From assembly GCA_038503035.1 (NCBI GenBank), contig JAVSML010025211.1, positions 310,001 through 374,000 of the forward strand: 64,000 nucleotides of DNA, in the 5' to 3' direction. The notes beneath the pieces are model-generated. The model saw only the letters and a program-made list of their open reading frames with translations, was not told where the DNA came from and searched no databases. The position numbers and the translations under genes were made by a program. The stretch is from Crocodylus rhombifer (taxonomy: Eukaryota > Chordata > Crocodylia > Crocodylidae). Below, one piece after another: positions 25,346-36,528 of this stretch (position 1 is its first letter; every line of letters begins with the position of its first letter).

Positions 25346-25367
25346 CAAGTGAACAGACTTACACTTC

Positions 25368-25400
25368 GTGTGTGTGTGTGTATGTGTGTGTGTGTGTGTG
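25368..25400 (+). repeat. (GT)n microsatellite, 33 bp
   Basis: Sixteen GT/TG units with one TA interruption. Likely polymorphic. Confidence 0.95.
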
Positions 25401-26520
25401 AATTTGTAAACTTAATGCAATTATTGGGCCTTGATTTTATATACTCAGTGAAAAATCCATAAATTTTACCATTTTTTGGACTCTGATTTTATATAATTAT
25501 ATTTAATCTGTTGGCAGTGTATGTGTAAAAATCAAAGTCCAATAATTTCATAAAGTTTATAAATAATAATTCTCTCACACATATATATCCATCATTATTT
25601 ATATATAAATCCTTGCCACCTTAACTATTTCAGGAATTCATAGCTTACTTTCACAGTTAAGAGCCCAGAGTTGGGGACTTCCTCAATGGGAAGATAGGAC
25701 TGGATGCAATCTTTTGGGTCACTGAGCCTATCCCTTACTATCACAGGCAACCATATCATAGAGAGTAAATTCCTGAGATTTGGTTTACAGCTTCTTCTGG
25801 ATCAGATTTCCAAAATCTGTGGCCATATTTGGAATTCTTTTAGTCCAAGAATGCTTTGGGCAACCATTCTTTTTGTAGTGGTTAGAATGTTTAAATGGTT
25901 TTTTATATTCAAGCTACTTTGATTTGGGTTTTCTTAGCATGATCATTGAAGGGATGGTGTCTAACCCTAATGCTGTACCCATTTTGGAATAATTGACAAT
26001 GCTTTTGACATGATCTTCTGGCTCTCCTTTTTTAAATGCAAATATGCAGAATCTAGTGCTAAGCCTTGTGACTCTCTTGCATTTTGAAGCATGGAAACTA
26101 CATGTGGGCTATGGAAGAATTTCTGGCCAACAATTTCCCTCTATTAAAAGATTGTGGAAGATATTTTGAACTTAGCATTATTTCAGTGTAGTAGGTCACT
26201 TGTTCTAGTTGGGTTGCATCTATACAAGAGTATTTATTTTAAACCCTTTTTTTATTTTAATGAAAGACTAGACAGACCTCTGAGGGCTGAAGTGCAGAAC
26301 AAGTGCAGGATGAATAAACAGCCCTAATATTGCCCACAATAGACCTTGTGGACCATTTTTTAAGGATAAGGTGGTCATTCTGTGCCCACATTCTTTTAAA
26401 TTTCAGGCTCTCTGCTGCTCATGCTCTCAGTTGTGGCATGTTTTGTAACCTGGATAGGTGTCCCAGTAGAAACAGGAAGCCCTGACTCCCACCTCCAACC
26501 AAGTCACTTAGTTTACACCT
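25401..26520. other. A+T-rich intron sequence
   Basis: Nothing recognised. Confidence 0.55.
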
Positions 26521-26523
26521 ATT

Positions 26524-27446
26524 GTTTCATAGTTTCATAGTTTGTAGGGTCGGAAGGGACCTGAGCAGATCATCTAGTCCGACCCCCTGCCATGGCAGGA
26601 AAGAATACTGGGGTCAAACGACCCCAGCAAGATGTTCATCTAACCTCCTCTGAAAGACCCCCAGGGTAGGAGCCTGCACCACTTCTCTTGGAAGCTGGTT
26701 CCAGACCCTAGCCGCCCTGACCATGAAGTAGCGCCTCCTGATAGCTAACCTAAATCTACCCTCTGCCAGCTTGTGACCGTTATTCCTGGTCACTCCTGGC
26801 GGTGCTCGGGGAAACAGTGACTTCCCCAATGCCTGCTGATCCCCCCTGACTAGTTTATAACAGGCCACAAGATCCCCCCTCAGCCTTCTCTTTTGGAGGC
26901 TGAACAGGTTCAGGTCCCGCAGCCTCTCCTCATAGGGCCTGCCCTGCTGCCCCCTGATCATGCAAGTGGCCCTCCTCTGGACCCTCTCCATGCTGTCCAC
27001 ATCCCTCTTGAAGTGTGGCGCCCAGAACTGGACGCAATACTCCAGCTGCGGCCTGACCAGTGCCGCATAGAGGGGGAGGATCACCTCCTTGGACCTGCTC
27101 GAGATGCATCTGTGGATGCATGCCAAGGTGCGGTTGGCTTTCCTGACTGCCTCTCCACACTGCCGGCCCATGTTCATCTTGGAGTCAATGATGACCCCCA
27201 GATCCCTTTCCACCTCCGTGCTGATAAGAGGGGAGTTCCCCAACCTGTAGGTATGGTGCCAGTTGTTCCTCCCGAGGTGCATCACCTTGCACTTGTCTGT
27301 GTTGAAACCCATCCTATTCTCGTCTGCCCACCCTTGTAACCTGTCAAGGTCTGATTGTAGCCTGTTGCATCCTTCCAATGTACCCACGTCCCCCCACATC
27401 TTAGTGTCATCAGCAGATTTGAATAGGATGCTTTTTACCCTGTGTT
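26524..27446 (-). mobile_element. 5'-truncated CR1 LINE with uninterrupted ORF2 C-terminus
   Basis: The minus strand has a 261-codon frame (27399 to 26614) that stays open in the same frame further upstream to the truncation. It reads RVKSILFKSADDTKMWGDVG near the break; SADD sits at the FADD/YADD catalytic box of the reverse transcriptase. It goes on through CKVMHLGRNN, RPQLEYCVQFW, RRYFMVRAARVWNQLPREVV and FQRRLDEHL, all CR1/LINE C-terminal landmarks. After the stop is a short 3' UTR (GACCCCCTGC, GGAAGGGACC). It ends in two copies of the 8-mer TGAAACTA, the 3' repeat diagnostic of CR1. The absence of stops suggests a young insertion. The element is dead because the 5' part is missing. Confidence 0.95.
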
Positions 27447-28609
27447 CTTAAAGGCAGGGGCTTACATGTTTGTATAGCACTTAGAGAACTATCCTGAATT
27501 CACCTGCACTGCTAAGTGCTGGCTAATACAAAATTATCTTTTTAAAAGGCTCCAGATGTGCAAATCTTGGATTTATAAACATAGAAATGAATAGTGAGCA
27601 GGGATAGAAAAATGAGATCAATACTAAAATACTATGTACAGTTGTTCTACCTGCATTTTTTTTAAAAGGATATTATTTCCCAATTTGGTTGAAGGAATCT
27701 TCCTTTTTGAATATTACTGGGTTTCTAAATCTGCCCTTGCCATATGTTGATTCTTCCTTCTGACTTCTGTGCAAGGCAGATCAGAGGGATCCACATATCC
27801 AGTAGGTGTGACATCCTTCCTTCATACCTTGGGGAAAAAAAGGGAGCATGAGATAAAACTTCACATGTTTCTGCTCGGCAGTTTCATTGGATTATCCTTT
27901 AGTTCTGGCGTCAGGTTTTCAGATTGGCACTACTACCTTGTTCTGGTGCCCCATCCTTCTTAAAGGTAGTGCATCAATCAACACTGACCTACAACTTCAG
28001 GTTGAAGAGTGAGTCAGTGTTATTGGGTGGTTACTTCAGGAGCAAGTCTCCTCTCTCTCAGCACTCTCTTGCCCCTCGTTGATCACTTGTGTGGCTGCAT
28101 CCGGCACAGCTGATCCAATTGATTGGCAGAGATGAATGTCACCTAGGGCTGCTGTCCTGGAGGATTGGGCCTTGGCAGTCCCAGGGTCCCAATCTTGGGG
28201 GACAACAGCCCTGGGTGCCTGGCCCCAACCTGGGGCACCACAGGGAACTCCATGCATTCCCTGCTCTGTGCTTGCAGACACAAGCGCTGGGATCTCCTGC
28301 CAGAGCATTTCAGGAGCATGCATCTGCAAGTGTTGAGCCCCTAGAGAACCTCATGGTGTTCCTTTGTTCTGCAGCATGAAATGTACTTCCCAGGATCCTC
28401 TGCAGGGGAACTGCCACTATGCAAACCTGCCATTGCAGAACAGGGAATGTAGGGGGTTCTCCTGGATTGGGGCTGGGCACCAGGGCATTGTTTCACAGGA
28501 TTGGGACCCTGCAGCCCCAGGATTACCTGCTGGGCGGCTGGAAAGCATGGTCAGCCCTGGGCTGCCCACGGTCTTGCAGCATCCACAGTGAAAAAGACAA
28601 CACAAACTA
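27447..28609. other. Intron sequence, G+C-rich unassigned repeat-like block
   Basis: 27447-27960 is A+T-rich and featureless. 28030-28590 is G+C-rich with repeated CCCTGGG/GGACCCTG-type words, like non-autonomous element interiors elsewhere in the window. No ends were found. Confidence 0.45.
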
Positions 28610-29047
28610 TCAATAAGAATCATCACAACACCATTTTTGGGCACTTGGGGCATGACAAGCAGCAGGGACATCTATTTGCTTGAATTTTGCTTTGATATAA
28701 ACATTTTTACAGCAGCAGGGAGACATCTGTTTGCTGCCTGGGTCCACCTGCTCCTGCAGACTTGATTCGTAGTATACCAAGAGGTATATGAAAAGTTCCT
28801 CTCTCAAACTGGCATTACCATCAGACCAAACAAGTCCCTGTGCTGCAGCCACCCTGGCCCTATTTGGACCATCATGAACATAGATGACATCATGCCAGTT
28901 GGTACCAGATTTATGGACTCTAGTACTAAGTTCCTTAACCCATATCACTGGCAGTCTCTCACAGTTGAGGATCATCTTATCTGTGGGTCCAGAGATGGCT
29001 GACAAGGCTTGTCTAGGATCAACAGACTCTGTTGCACTCAGGCACAA
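28610..29047 (-). other. Unrecognised 145-codon open frame, probably repeat-derived
   Basis: The minus-strand frame begins MCLSATESVDPRQALSAISG and includes LPVIWVKELSTRVHKSG and LREELFIYLLVYYES. I recognise no family. It lies just beyond the 3' end of a minus-strand LINE fragment and no splice sites frame it. It could be a fossil of a repeat ORF or a chance frame. A cellular gene is not supported. Confidence 0.3.
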
Positions 29048-29089
29048 GTTTCCATGTGGGGTGGGTGGATCTAGGTTCTTGGTTTAGTC

Positions 29090-29440
29090 CTTAACAGGCT
29101 GTTTTTGCTACTCCCAGTTTTCTGTTTCCTGTTGTCATCATAAGGTTTCAAAGTACTGAGATCCTGGCAGCAGACTCTTCCTCCATTTGGGGCAGTCCTG
29201 GGTGATAGTTTCCCACAAGTAGATATCAATGCTGCATTTTTTTCAAGTTGGCCTAGAGGATGTCCTTGAAGCACTTTCTTTGCCTTCCTCTTGAACATAC
29301 ATCTTGACTGAATAAAACCTGCTTTGGGAGTCTGGATACAGACATCCCAATGATATTTCTAGCCCAGCAAACTTGATGTCAGATGGTCATCCCTCAGTGC
29401 TTGTAGTGTTTGCTTACTTGATTTTCTATGCTTATCACAT
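29090..29440 (-). mobile_element. Non-LTR retrotransposon ORF2 C-terminus remnant
   Basis: On the minus strand it reads VCWARNIIGMSVSRLPKQVL, then RKCFKDIL (stop) ANLKK. After a frameshift it continues SIDIYLWETITQDCPKWRKS. This follows the conserved LRWAGHVVRM...RLPK, RRYKDTLK.SLK and ID...WE..AQDR..WR end of a LINE family found in many animals, distinct from CR1. It carries one in-frame stop and at least one frameshift. The exact clade is not decided. Confidence 0.75.
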
Positions 29441-32400
29441 CAAAGCGCATCTCTTTTCCTCTGCTTCCTCACCTTTCTCAGGACAGTGACTACACACAAG
29501 CCTGCCCTTGCTTCACTTAATCACATGGATGCCAGATAGTTATTGCAGCTAGAGTGCATCTACTTTACCCTTGTCAGGGATGTTCTGACATACACAGTAG
29601 GATGGCCTCTGGAAGGTCCTTACTTTACTATTGTGTTTGTCATTTGTGCCAGTAGTATTCTGTTCAGTTCTTCACCTTTCCATGAAGTTGGCTTACCTGG
29701 TGACAGTCTTATCAGCTGGACAAGTCAGAGAGAGCCAAGCCCTATTGTTTGGAGCCACTATATGTGACCTTCTAGAGAGACAAGGTGGTACTACATACTC
29801 ACCCTAAGTTCTTGCTGAATAATCTCTGAATCCCATCTTAGTCAAGAAATTTCCTTGCCAATCTTCTTTCTAAGACCATATGTTTTCCATGTTAAGGCTA
29901 CTTTCCCTCTTCCAGCGTGGCACCACCTGGTCCATCCAGGTGCGCACCACTTCGAGGCCCAATGACTCGATACCAGGGTGGAATGGCATCAGCAGAGGAA
30001 GCAGAAGGAGACCAAACCGGGATTGCAAATCCCACTTCCCCGTGCAAAAACATGCCCTCGTTACCAAAGAATGTGTGCATTCGGAATTGGGCTCCTCAGT
30101 CATCTGAGGACCCATCAAGCCTGACAGACATCATCCTTGACTTTGAGGGACTGTGGCTGCTGCTGCTTTTCCTTATCCTATATGTGAAGAGAGGCCTAGC
30201 CTATTACTTGCATGTAATCATACAACTTTTCAGGAGGTCTTCACACTGATTTGGAGCCATAATTTAGAAATATGAGGGTTTGGCCGCTTCATCCTAAAGA
30301 CTTTTTACTAAGATCTCCAGATGTATGACTCCACTATAAAATGACCAAGCTAGACTCATCCCCTGTGATTTGAGCTGATTTGGCTGGGGCCTAGGTCACC
30401 TCTGTTGCCTCTCTGCATGCTGTAGTTGTGCCCTCAGGTGACTGTTACACTGTTTCATTCAAACTATGGTAACCATTGTGCAAGTGTGAAGGCAATTATG
30501 AGTGACACCTCCTTTGATTTTTTGCCTGTAGGACTCTTGAATCCCATGTCCAGGTATTTGTAGGCATTGCTTTGGAGTCACCCACATGTGAGAATGTGAG
30601 CAGCAGGTCAAGGGAGAAGAGCAAATTATTTACGTGTAAATGAAGTGTTCTCTACCACATTTGAATCTGCCTTCCTTTCCCTCTTCCTCAAAATTGAAGT
30701 TGAGAGGAAACTGAGGAGAAGGGGTGCTTTAGCCCCTTGTGGGGAGGCAAAGAAGGGTCTGGAGGATATACTATAAATAATGCTAAGGTAAAAAGTCTCT
30801 GGTCAGAGACTCAAGGGCCTGAACTTACTCCCTGAAAATGTGTGTTTTATGGAGAAGGCATGTCAAAGAACACCAATTACTGGTATGTAGCTTATTTTTT
30901 CTCCTATCAAATTAATAGATGGATTTTGTTGTGAATGCTAACATACAAGTGCTTCTAATTTTTTATCTGTATTACTGTTTGTGGTTGCATAATTCCTAAT
31001 GCTCTTAACAATTCTGTATTTGGAGACAGACTTTTTTTTTCTTGAAAACAAATGTTATTCCATGTTCTGTAATTTAAAAGTAGAATTGTTTGTTTAAAAA
31101 TAAGATATCTAATATTATAATTGCTTGTGCAGTAAGAAGCAGTATGTAATAACAAAAGGTAAATGTATGTAGTGCTGGTACATGATAAATTACGTTCATA
31201 TTTTCTCCTTAGAAGTTACAGTAGAGTTTATGTAAACTGAAGCTTCAATATTATGAGTCTTACAAAGGAACATAATTTTGGGCAAAAGCTTTGAATTTTT
31301 ATATTTGTAAAAGCAATTTATTCTTTTTTTCATGTTAAATGCTACAGTTCATAACTCTGCTTACTTTTCACTTTGTATTCAGTCTGGAGAGTTAATCCCA
31401 GAGCAGGGCTTTTCTGATGCAAAATCTGAATGCTTGTGTAGTCATAACAGCTGTCCCCTCACGATGTGGCATCTTCCATTACTTTACTGTAGAGATTAAT
31501 TTTGGCCCAATATTTCAGTAATATTGGACACACATGGTTTTAAGTGGCAAAGCAGTATGCTTATGCATTCATTTGACACTCACAGTTACAGTTGGGTCCA
31601 GATTAGAACAGGGAGAATACATTCACACCATGACCACCCTCATGGCCGCTTGTAGTAGTTGGAACACAGTAGGCGCTGTTGCATCTAAAGATACAATTTA
31701 ATGATTGCTAAGGAATTGCAAATTCACCAGAACTCTCTGCAACCATAGTGGTTAGCAATAGATTTCTAAAATAGCTCTATCAAAGAACTTCTGACCTATC
31801 AAAATTTAGTTCTTTATTTTTTAATTTATTTTAATTTACCATATTATTTAAATAATGTAATTAAATATTCTGCTGACACAGCTACACATAGGGTTATGTG
31901 TTGTTCAATTTAAGGACAGTAGGTTTTTATTAGAATTTCTGTAAATCCTGATGGCTTTCAAATAAGAAGAGTTAACATTAAAGCTTGAATTTTGTAATAC
32001 ATGCAGGATTTCAAATATGCAGCATATCTAAGGATGTAAACTTAAAGATTCTTTTAAAGGATTTAAAAGATGCAAGAAGTTTGTTATTTCTGAAATGCTT
32101 GCATCAGTGCAGAGACATGAGTGATTTTTTTTGTGTTAAACTTTGGAAACATTACATTTATGCTCTGAATCGTATATTGAGATATATGTACTACAGTTTC
32201 TTTGTGTCTTGCAAGTATTAATATTTAAATTAAATGTAAAACACCTTTCATATGTTACTGAAATTAAATTGCACATATACTAAGGCTTTCATTCAGTGTG
32301 TGAATTTTTATAACTTCTATGAAATGTTTTGGTAAAAACTTAATTTTTTTATACTTCTCTACTTAGCCTGTTTATTTGAAGAAAAACAAAAAACCCAACC

Positions 32401-34181
32401 TCCCATATATAATGATGGGGTATTAGCTCCAAAATTAGAATGTGAATAAGTATCCCCATCTCAGTTATGGAAATAAATCAAGAAAGACCTTTTAATATAG
32501 AGCAATGTGTGTAATTATTTTTTACAATAATAAAATAAGGTTACTGTGTGATGCTGGGAAATGTTATGTTTTTAGCATTTCTTTATGTGGGCCACCAACA
32601 TACTTTTACTATACAAGTAATAAAGCCACATGCAAGCACACTGCTCTTTGTTTTATTTAACTTTCATAAGTAATTAATTCATGCTTGTGTGAAAGCTATA
32701 TAAATATGAATATTTGAGCTTGCAGCATTTAATGAACAGAATTACATGGCTATAAAATAGAGCGATTGATAAAACTGTCTTTACTATTGGCTATTATTTA
32801 CTGTCTCTTAAGTGGCAGGTTGTATTTATGCCAATTTATCTGCTTCAGGGAACATTCTTGATAGCAGAACAAAGTGAATAAAAGTAGTTTGCTTTGCAAA
32901 TGAATGCAAATAGTAGAGCCTTTCGGGAAGCTCTTTAACAGGAGCACTGCACTTTGATTATGAGTGAAGCTGCCATTTGGACATGGTGAAAAGAGCACGC
33001 TTGAACCATTGATTGGGGGAGACAGTAAAAAGTCAGGAAGGGCCCCGTTAAGCTTGCAGTGCAGCAGGCGGATGTCAGTGTGGTTAGAGCACAGTGGGAG
33101 AATGACAGGCAGGATTAGTGTCAGGGAGAAGCTTTGCTGTAGCTCTGGAGATGGTCCCTGGGGTCACTCACCTCTGACTGTTGTTCTGTGCTGATGGCTC
33201 TGTAATGCAAACTTCTTGATGTATGCCTGTTCATTATCGGAAATGGTGATTAGGAGAGGTATTTGTCAAAAAGGATTCTTTAAAAAAAAATAGAAATGAT
33301 AAACTACTGATTATTACAAAAGCCCAGTTCTGTAGTTGTTACTTTAACTGTATTGCAGTCTGATGCAGCATCTTTTTCTTTCCTAAGAGGGATCTCAGCA
33401 TACAGAGTTTGAATAGCTTAGAATGTTACAATTATAGCTGAGGAACCAGGGTTTCATGCTTTGCTCAATTCAGTTTGGTTGTAATAAAGAAGGAAATTGT
33501 TTACAGTTTGCCTTATGCTGTTTGAGTCAAACACTGCTTTACACTTTGGTTATTGGGCCTTGTTGCTCTTTGACAATCTCCAGTTTCTTTGTTATCTTGG
33601 AAGGTATTGGCTCTGGTTGCTGTTTTAAAAAACATTATATTAATACCTCAGTGAAATACAGAATCAGCACATTCTGTTCCTGGATCATTCAGTATATGAA
33701 AAGATGCATACATTATTTTGGCTTTGACAAAATGACTGAATTGGGCATACTGCTGTAAAATATACATTCATAAATAAAGTTCAGGAATATTGTAATTTAT
33801 TTTAATTGAAAGGACTTTTTTTCTTAATTTGTTTCTTCCTTTATAAATCATTTGCACTCGAGCAGAATTTCAGCATTATCGAAAACATTATTTTAAACTG
33901 ATTTGATATTTAAATGTGTTGTTTATTGTACATGTGGTTACACAGGCATCTGTGTATTAAGATTTTTAATATTTCACTGACTGTTCTTTTTATGTTTATC
34001 CTCTGACATAATGGAGAGAGACAGTGCTAGATAAGGATTCATAACACTATTAAGTTGCATTGTTTGTTATTATCTTCATTATTTGATTAATGTATTTTAA
34101 ATCTTTTGTTCTATATTTTATCCAACTGATTTTTTTTTTCCTATTTCCTAACAAAATAAATATTTTACAAATGTTTTACAG
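29441..34181. other. Intron sequence up to the DNAJC1 exon
   Basis: 29500-30830 is moderately G+C-rich and has the texture of repeat remnants; an ACCCACATGTGAGAATGTGA word near 30580 may be retrotransposon non-coding end, unproven. 30830-34181 is A+T-rich without recognisable transposons. The last bases form the polypyrimidine tract and acceptor of the next exon. Confidence 0.5.
32700..33180. other. Repeat-free block, candidate conserved non-coding element
   Basis: This block lacks transposon marks. It contains an exact octamer ATGCAAAT (32904-32911) next to a related TTTGCAAAT, plus several TAAT-type homeodomain words. Clustered octamer and homeodomain sites are compatible with an enhancer, but such words are common in A+T-rich DNA. 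No cross-species conservation could be checked. Confidence 0.25.
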
Positions 34182-34301
34182 GCCCCTGAATGGACAGAAG
34201 AGGACCTTAGCCAGCTGACAAGAAGTATGGTTAAGTTCCCAGGGGGGACCCCAGGTCGATGGGAAAAGATTGCTCACGAATTAGGTCGATCAGTGGCAGA
34301 T
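34182..34301 (+). CDS. DNAJC1: DNAJC1 internal exon: first part of SANT domain 1
   Basis: This 120-nt exon encodes 40 residues starting APEWTEEDLSQL and ending GRSVAD. It matches the start of the first SANT domain of DNAJC1 (ERdj1/MTJ1), an ER-membrane J-protein that recruits BiP on the luminal side; its SANT domains face the cytosol and are reported to bind partners such as serpins. The SANT tryptophans are present (PEW and GRWEKIA). The acceptor is a pyrimidine-containing tract ending TTTTACAG and the donor is GTGAGT, both in good context. The exon is in phase 0 at both ends. The previous exon, expected to end in a charged helix before APEW, is not found upstream in the window. The SANT domain continues only after a 14.7-kb intron. 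Identification rests on recognition of the human protein and is near certain. Confidence 0.96.
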
Positions 34302-35170
34302 GTGAGTTTGCTCAGATTTGCATTGTATGGAGAATGACAGACCAGAACAAGGCAGGCAGTGTAGAAGGCCTGCATAGATGGGGTCCAACATTGTCTTTTG
34401 AGAGAAGCTACAATCCTTTTAGGACCTGGAAGTGAACCATTAACTGACTAAGCAAGAAGCAGATGTCAGCCAGGCCCTCGCTCCACAATTAACAGCTGTA
34501 ACTGATCAGCTGTATGGGGGATTCTGGTGCTTAGAGACCTGAGCTACTGTAACTTGATAACAGGAAAACAATGCCAGTTTTAGTGCTTGTAGTAACTCCT
34601 TTTAACTGCAAAATAACATTTGTGAGACTTAGTTAAAGATTACATTTCTGTTTAAGCCAGGTCCTAAAAAAAATTAGTACAACTCAGCTAATAGTGTTTA
34701 GACAGGTGGCTTCCATTCATTACACTGAAATATTTCTCCAGGAGTATAAAACAAGTGTTATGAGACTGATATTACTGTTGTCCATTTTTCTAGATTATAC
34801 TATAAGGTACTATGTGAAAAGGTACTGTGCAGAATGATTAATATCCTTGTTGAAATATATATTTTTATAGCAATGTGCCATATATCAAAGTTTGTACTAA
34901 GGATTTAAAGTGTTATGATCCTGAAAACCCCAGGGACTAGGCTGTAAAATAATTTTCCTTTTCAAGCAGTAGATCACTAGGACCAGCCCTTTCAATTGAC
35001 CCTATTCCAAAGGCTCTGGAGGGGTTAATGAGTATAAGGTAAAAATGTTTAATTCTGTTGATGCTCCTTTTGAGGCCTGGTGTCTTAAATTTATTAATGA
35101 AAAACTAGCAGAGAGAATTCCTGAAAAGAAAACTTCTGTTTAATCACAAAGGTGTGCCTTGTCTTTGTGC
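34302..35170. other. Start of the 14.7-kb DNAJC1 intron
   Basis: Donor GTGAGT, then A+T-rich sequence with nothing recognised. Confidence 0.6.
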
Positions 35171-35330
35171 CTACATCATCTCTCTCAAACAGCCATCTCT
35201 TTTCCTCTTACATATAGGGAGTAGTTTGGAACACCTCATATATGAAAGATATTTTAGAAGAATTTTTTTCTACTCATTAAGAATGTACAGAAGAGGAGGA
35301 ATCTAGAAGGCAGCCTCTTAGCTCAGGGTT
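35171..35330 (+). repeat. Left arm of a 160-bp inverted repeat
   Basis: The reverse complement of this arm aligns end to end with 35864-36025. About four mismatches and one 2-bp gap separate the arms. The spacer is 533 bp. Confidence 0.95.
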
Positions 35331-35863
35331 GATAAAAAGATAATCTTCTTATCAGTTTATACATTGATAATTTTTTTATCAATTTATACATTGTTTGGAC
35401 ACACATGAAAAGGTAGTTGTTCTAAATTTCATTATTCTATATAATATTGTTGTTTTAATGTGCTTTTTGGAAACAGAGCACATTCGTGCCTATCTTGATG
35501 TCATTAACAAGTGACTTATATTTTTTTTTTACCGGCAAGCTATAGGAATTGTGATGTGAATGTGACTGAGGAACTGTACTGTAGAGAGTGAAATATATTG
35601 CGTTCTGTTTAGAGTCCGGGGTTTCTTGCACTTAACATTACTGACCAGGAAGGGTCTTTTGAAAAGAAAGGCACTTTTATTACTTAATCTTTCTTGGGAA
35701 AATAATTTACTGTATACAACTCAATGGATTGACAAGTATGAAAGGAAAGTATTTTACAGAGACTTTCCCAAAACCTACTGAGCAGAATCTGCCTGACATG
35801 GCTTTTAAACTTATTACAGTCCCTCTCATACTAGTGGGTCTTCCAAAAAAAAATAAAAAGTAA

Positions 35864-36025
35864 AACCCTAAGAGCTAAGAGGCTGCCTTCTAGATTCCTC
35901 CTCTTCTGTACATTCTTAATGAGTAGAAAAAAATTCTTCTAAAATATCTTTCATAGATGAGGTGTTCCAAACTGCTGCCTGTATGTAAGAGGAAAAGAGA
36001 TGGCTGTTTGAGAGAGATGATGTAG
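35864..36025 (-). repeat. Right arm of the 160-bp inverted repeat
   Basis: Inverted copy of the left arm, about 97% identical. The two arms could pair into a long hairpin in the nascent DNAJC1 transcript. No target duplication was seen at the outer ends, so a simple foldback transposon is not demonstrated. Confidence 0.95.
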
Positions 36026-36227
36026 CCAATGTGTCCTTTCTCTTCTGACCCATGTAGTGAGATCTGAGAAAGGTAGGTCCTGTAAGAACTGTTGCTGAGC
36101 TAGTAAGGAAAACAGAATCTTAAAGAGATTTTTTTAATAAGATGAAAAAAGGTATGCAAATAACCAGCCATAACATCAATTTCAATTGCCCTAACAGTAA
36201 GGTAACTTATGTAAATTGTGTCTTACA

Positions 36228-36520
36228 ACAGGGGAGGCTGACCTGTGGCATGCATGATGCCACGTGGCATGAGCAGCCTCTGTGTGTGGCACATGGCAGA
36301 CTGGGGAGGCAACAGGCAGAACAGTGGCAGATCAAACGGAGTAGAAAGGCAGAGCATCAGGGTAGGGAGCAGAAGGCAGAGAAGCAGCTGCATCTGGAAA
36401 CAAAAGGCAGGGAGCAGAAAGCTGAGCAGCTGATTGGGTTAGGGAAAGGAATCAGAGTGGCTCTTGGGGAGGGCATGAGGTTAATTTTTGGCATGCCTGT
36501 CAAAAAGGTTGGCCCCCATG
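36228..36520. mobile_element. hAT-type element with 8-bp target duplication
   Basis: Flanked by the identical 8-mer GTCTTACA (36220-36227 and 36521-36528). Ends are CAGGGGAGGCTGACC (one extra A before it) and, reverse complemented, CATGGGGGCCAACC. The interior repeats GGCAGAG/GGGAGCAGAA words and shares GTGGCATGC-type sequence with the copy at 53133. The open frames inside are not genes. Confidence 0.9.
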
Positions 36521-36528
36521 GTCTTACA

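Noticed and set aside
25368..25400. The GT tract as a regulatory Z-DNA element
   Set aside because: It is an ordinary interrupted microsatellite in intron sequence with nothing nearby to support a function.
1..34181. Search for the preceding DNAJC1 exons (J domain, membrane segment, pre-SANT helix)
   Set aside because: No sequence encoding the expected acidic helix before APEW, or any earlier domain, was found by reading. They probably lie upstream of the window. A profile search would settle this.
35171..36025. Foldback transposon with 160-bp terminal repeats
   Set aside because: The arms are clear, but the outer flanks show no target duplication. A transposon origin is left open rather than called.
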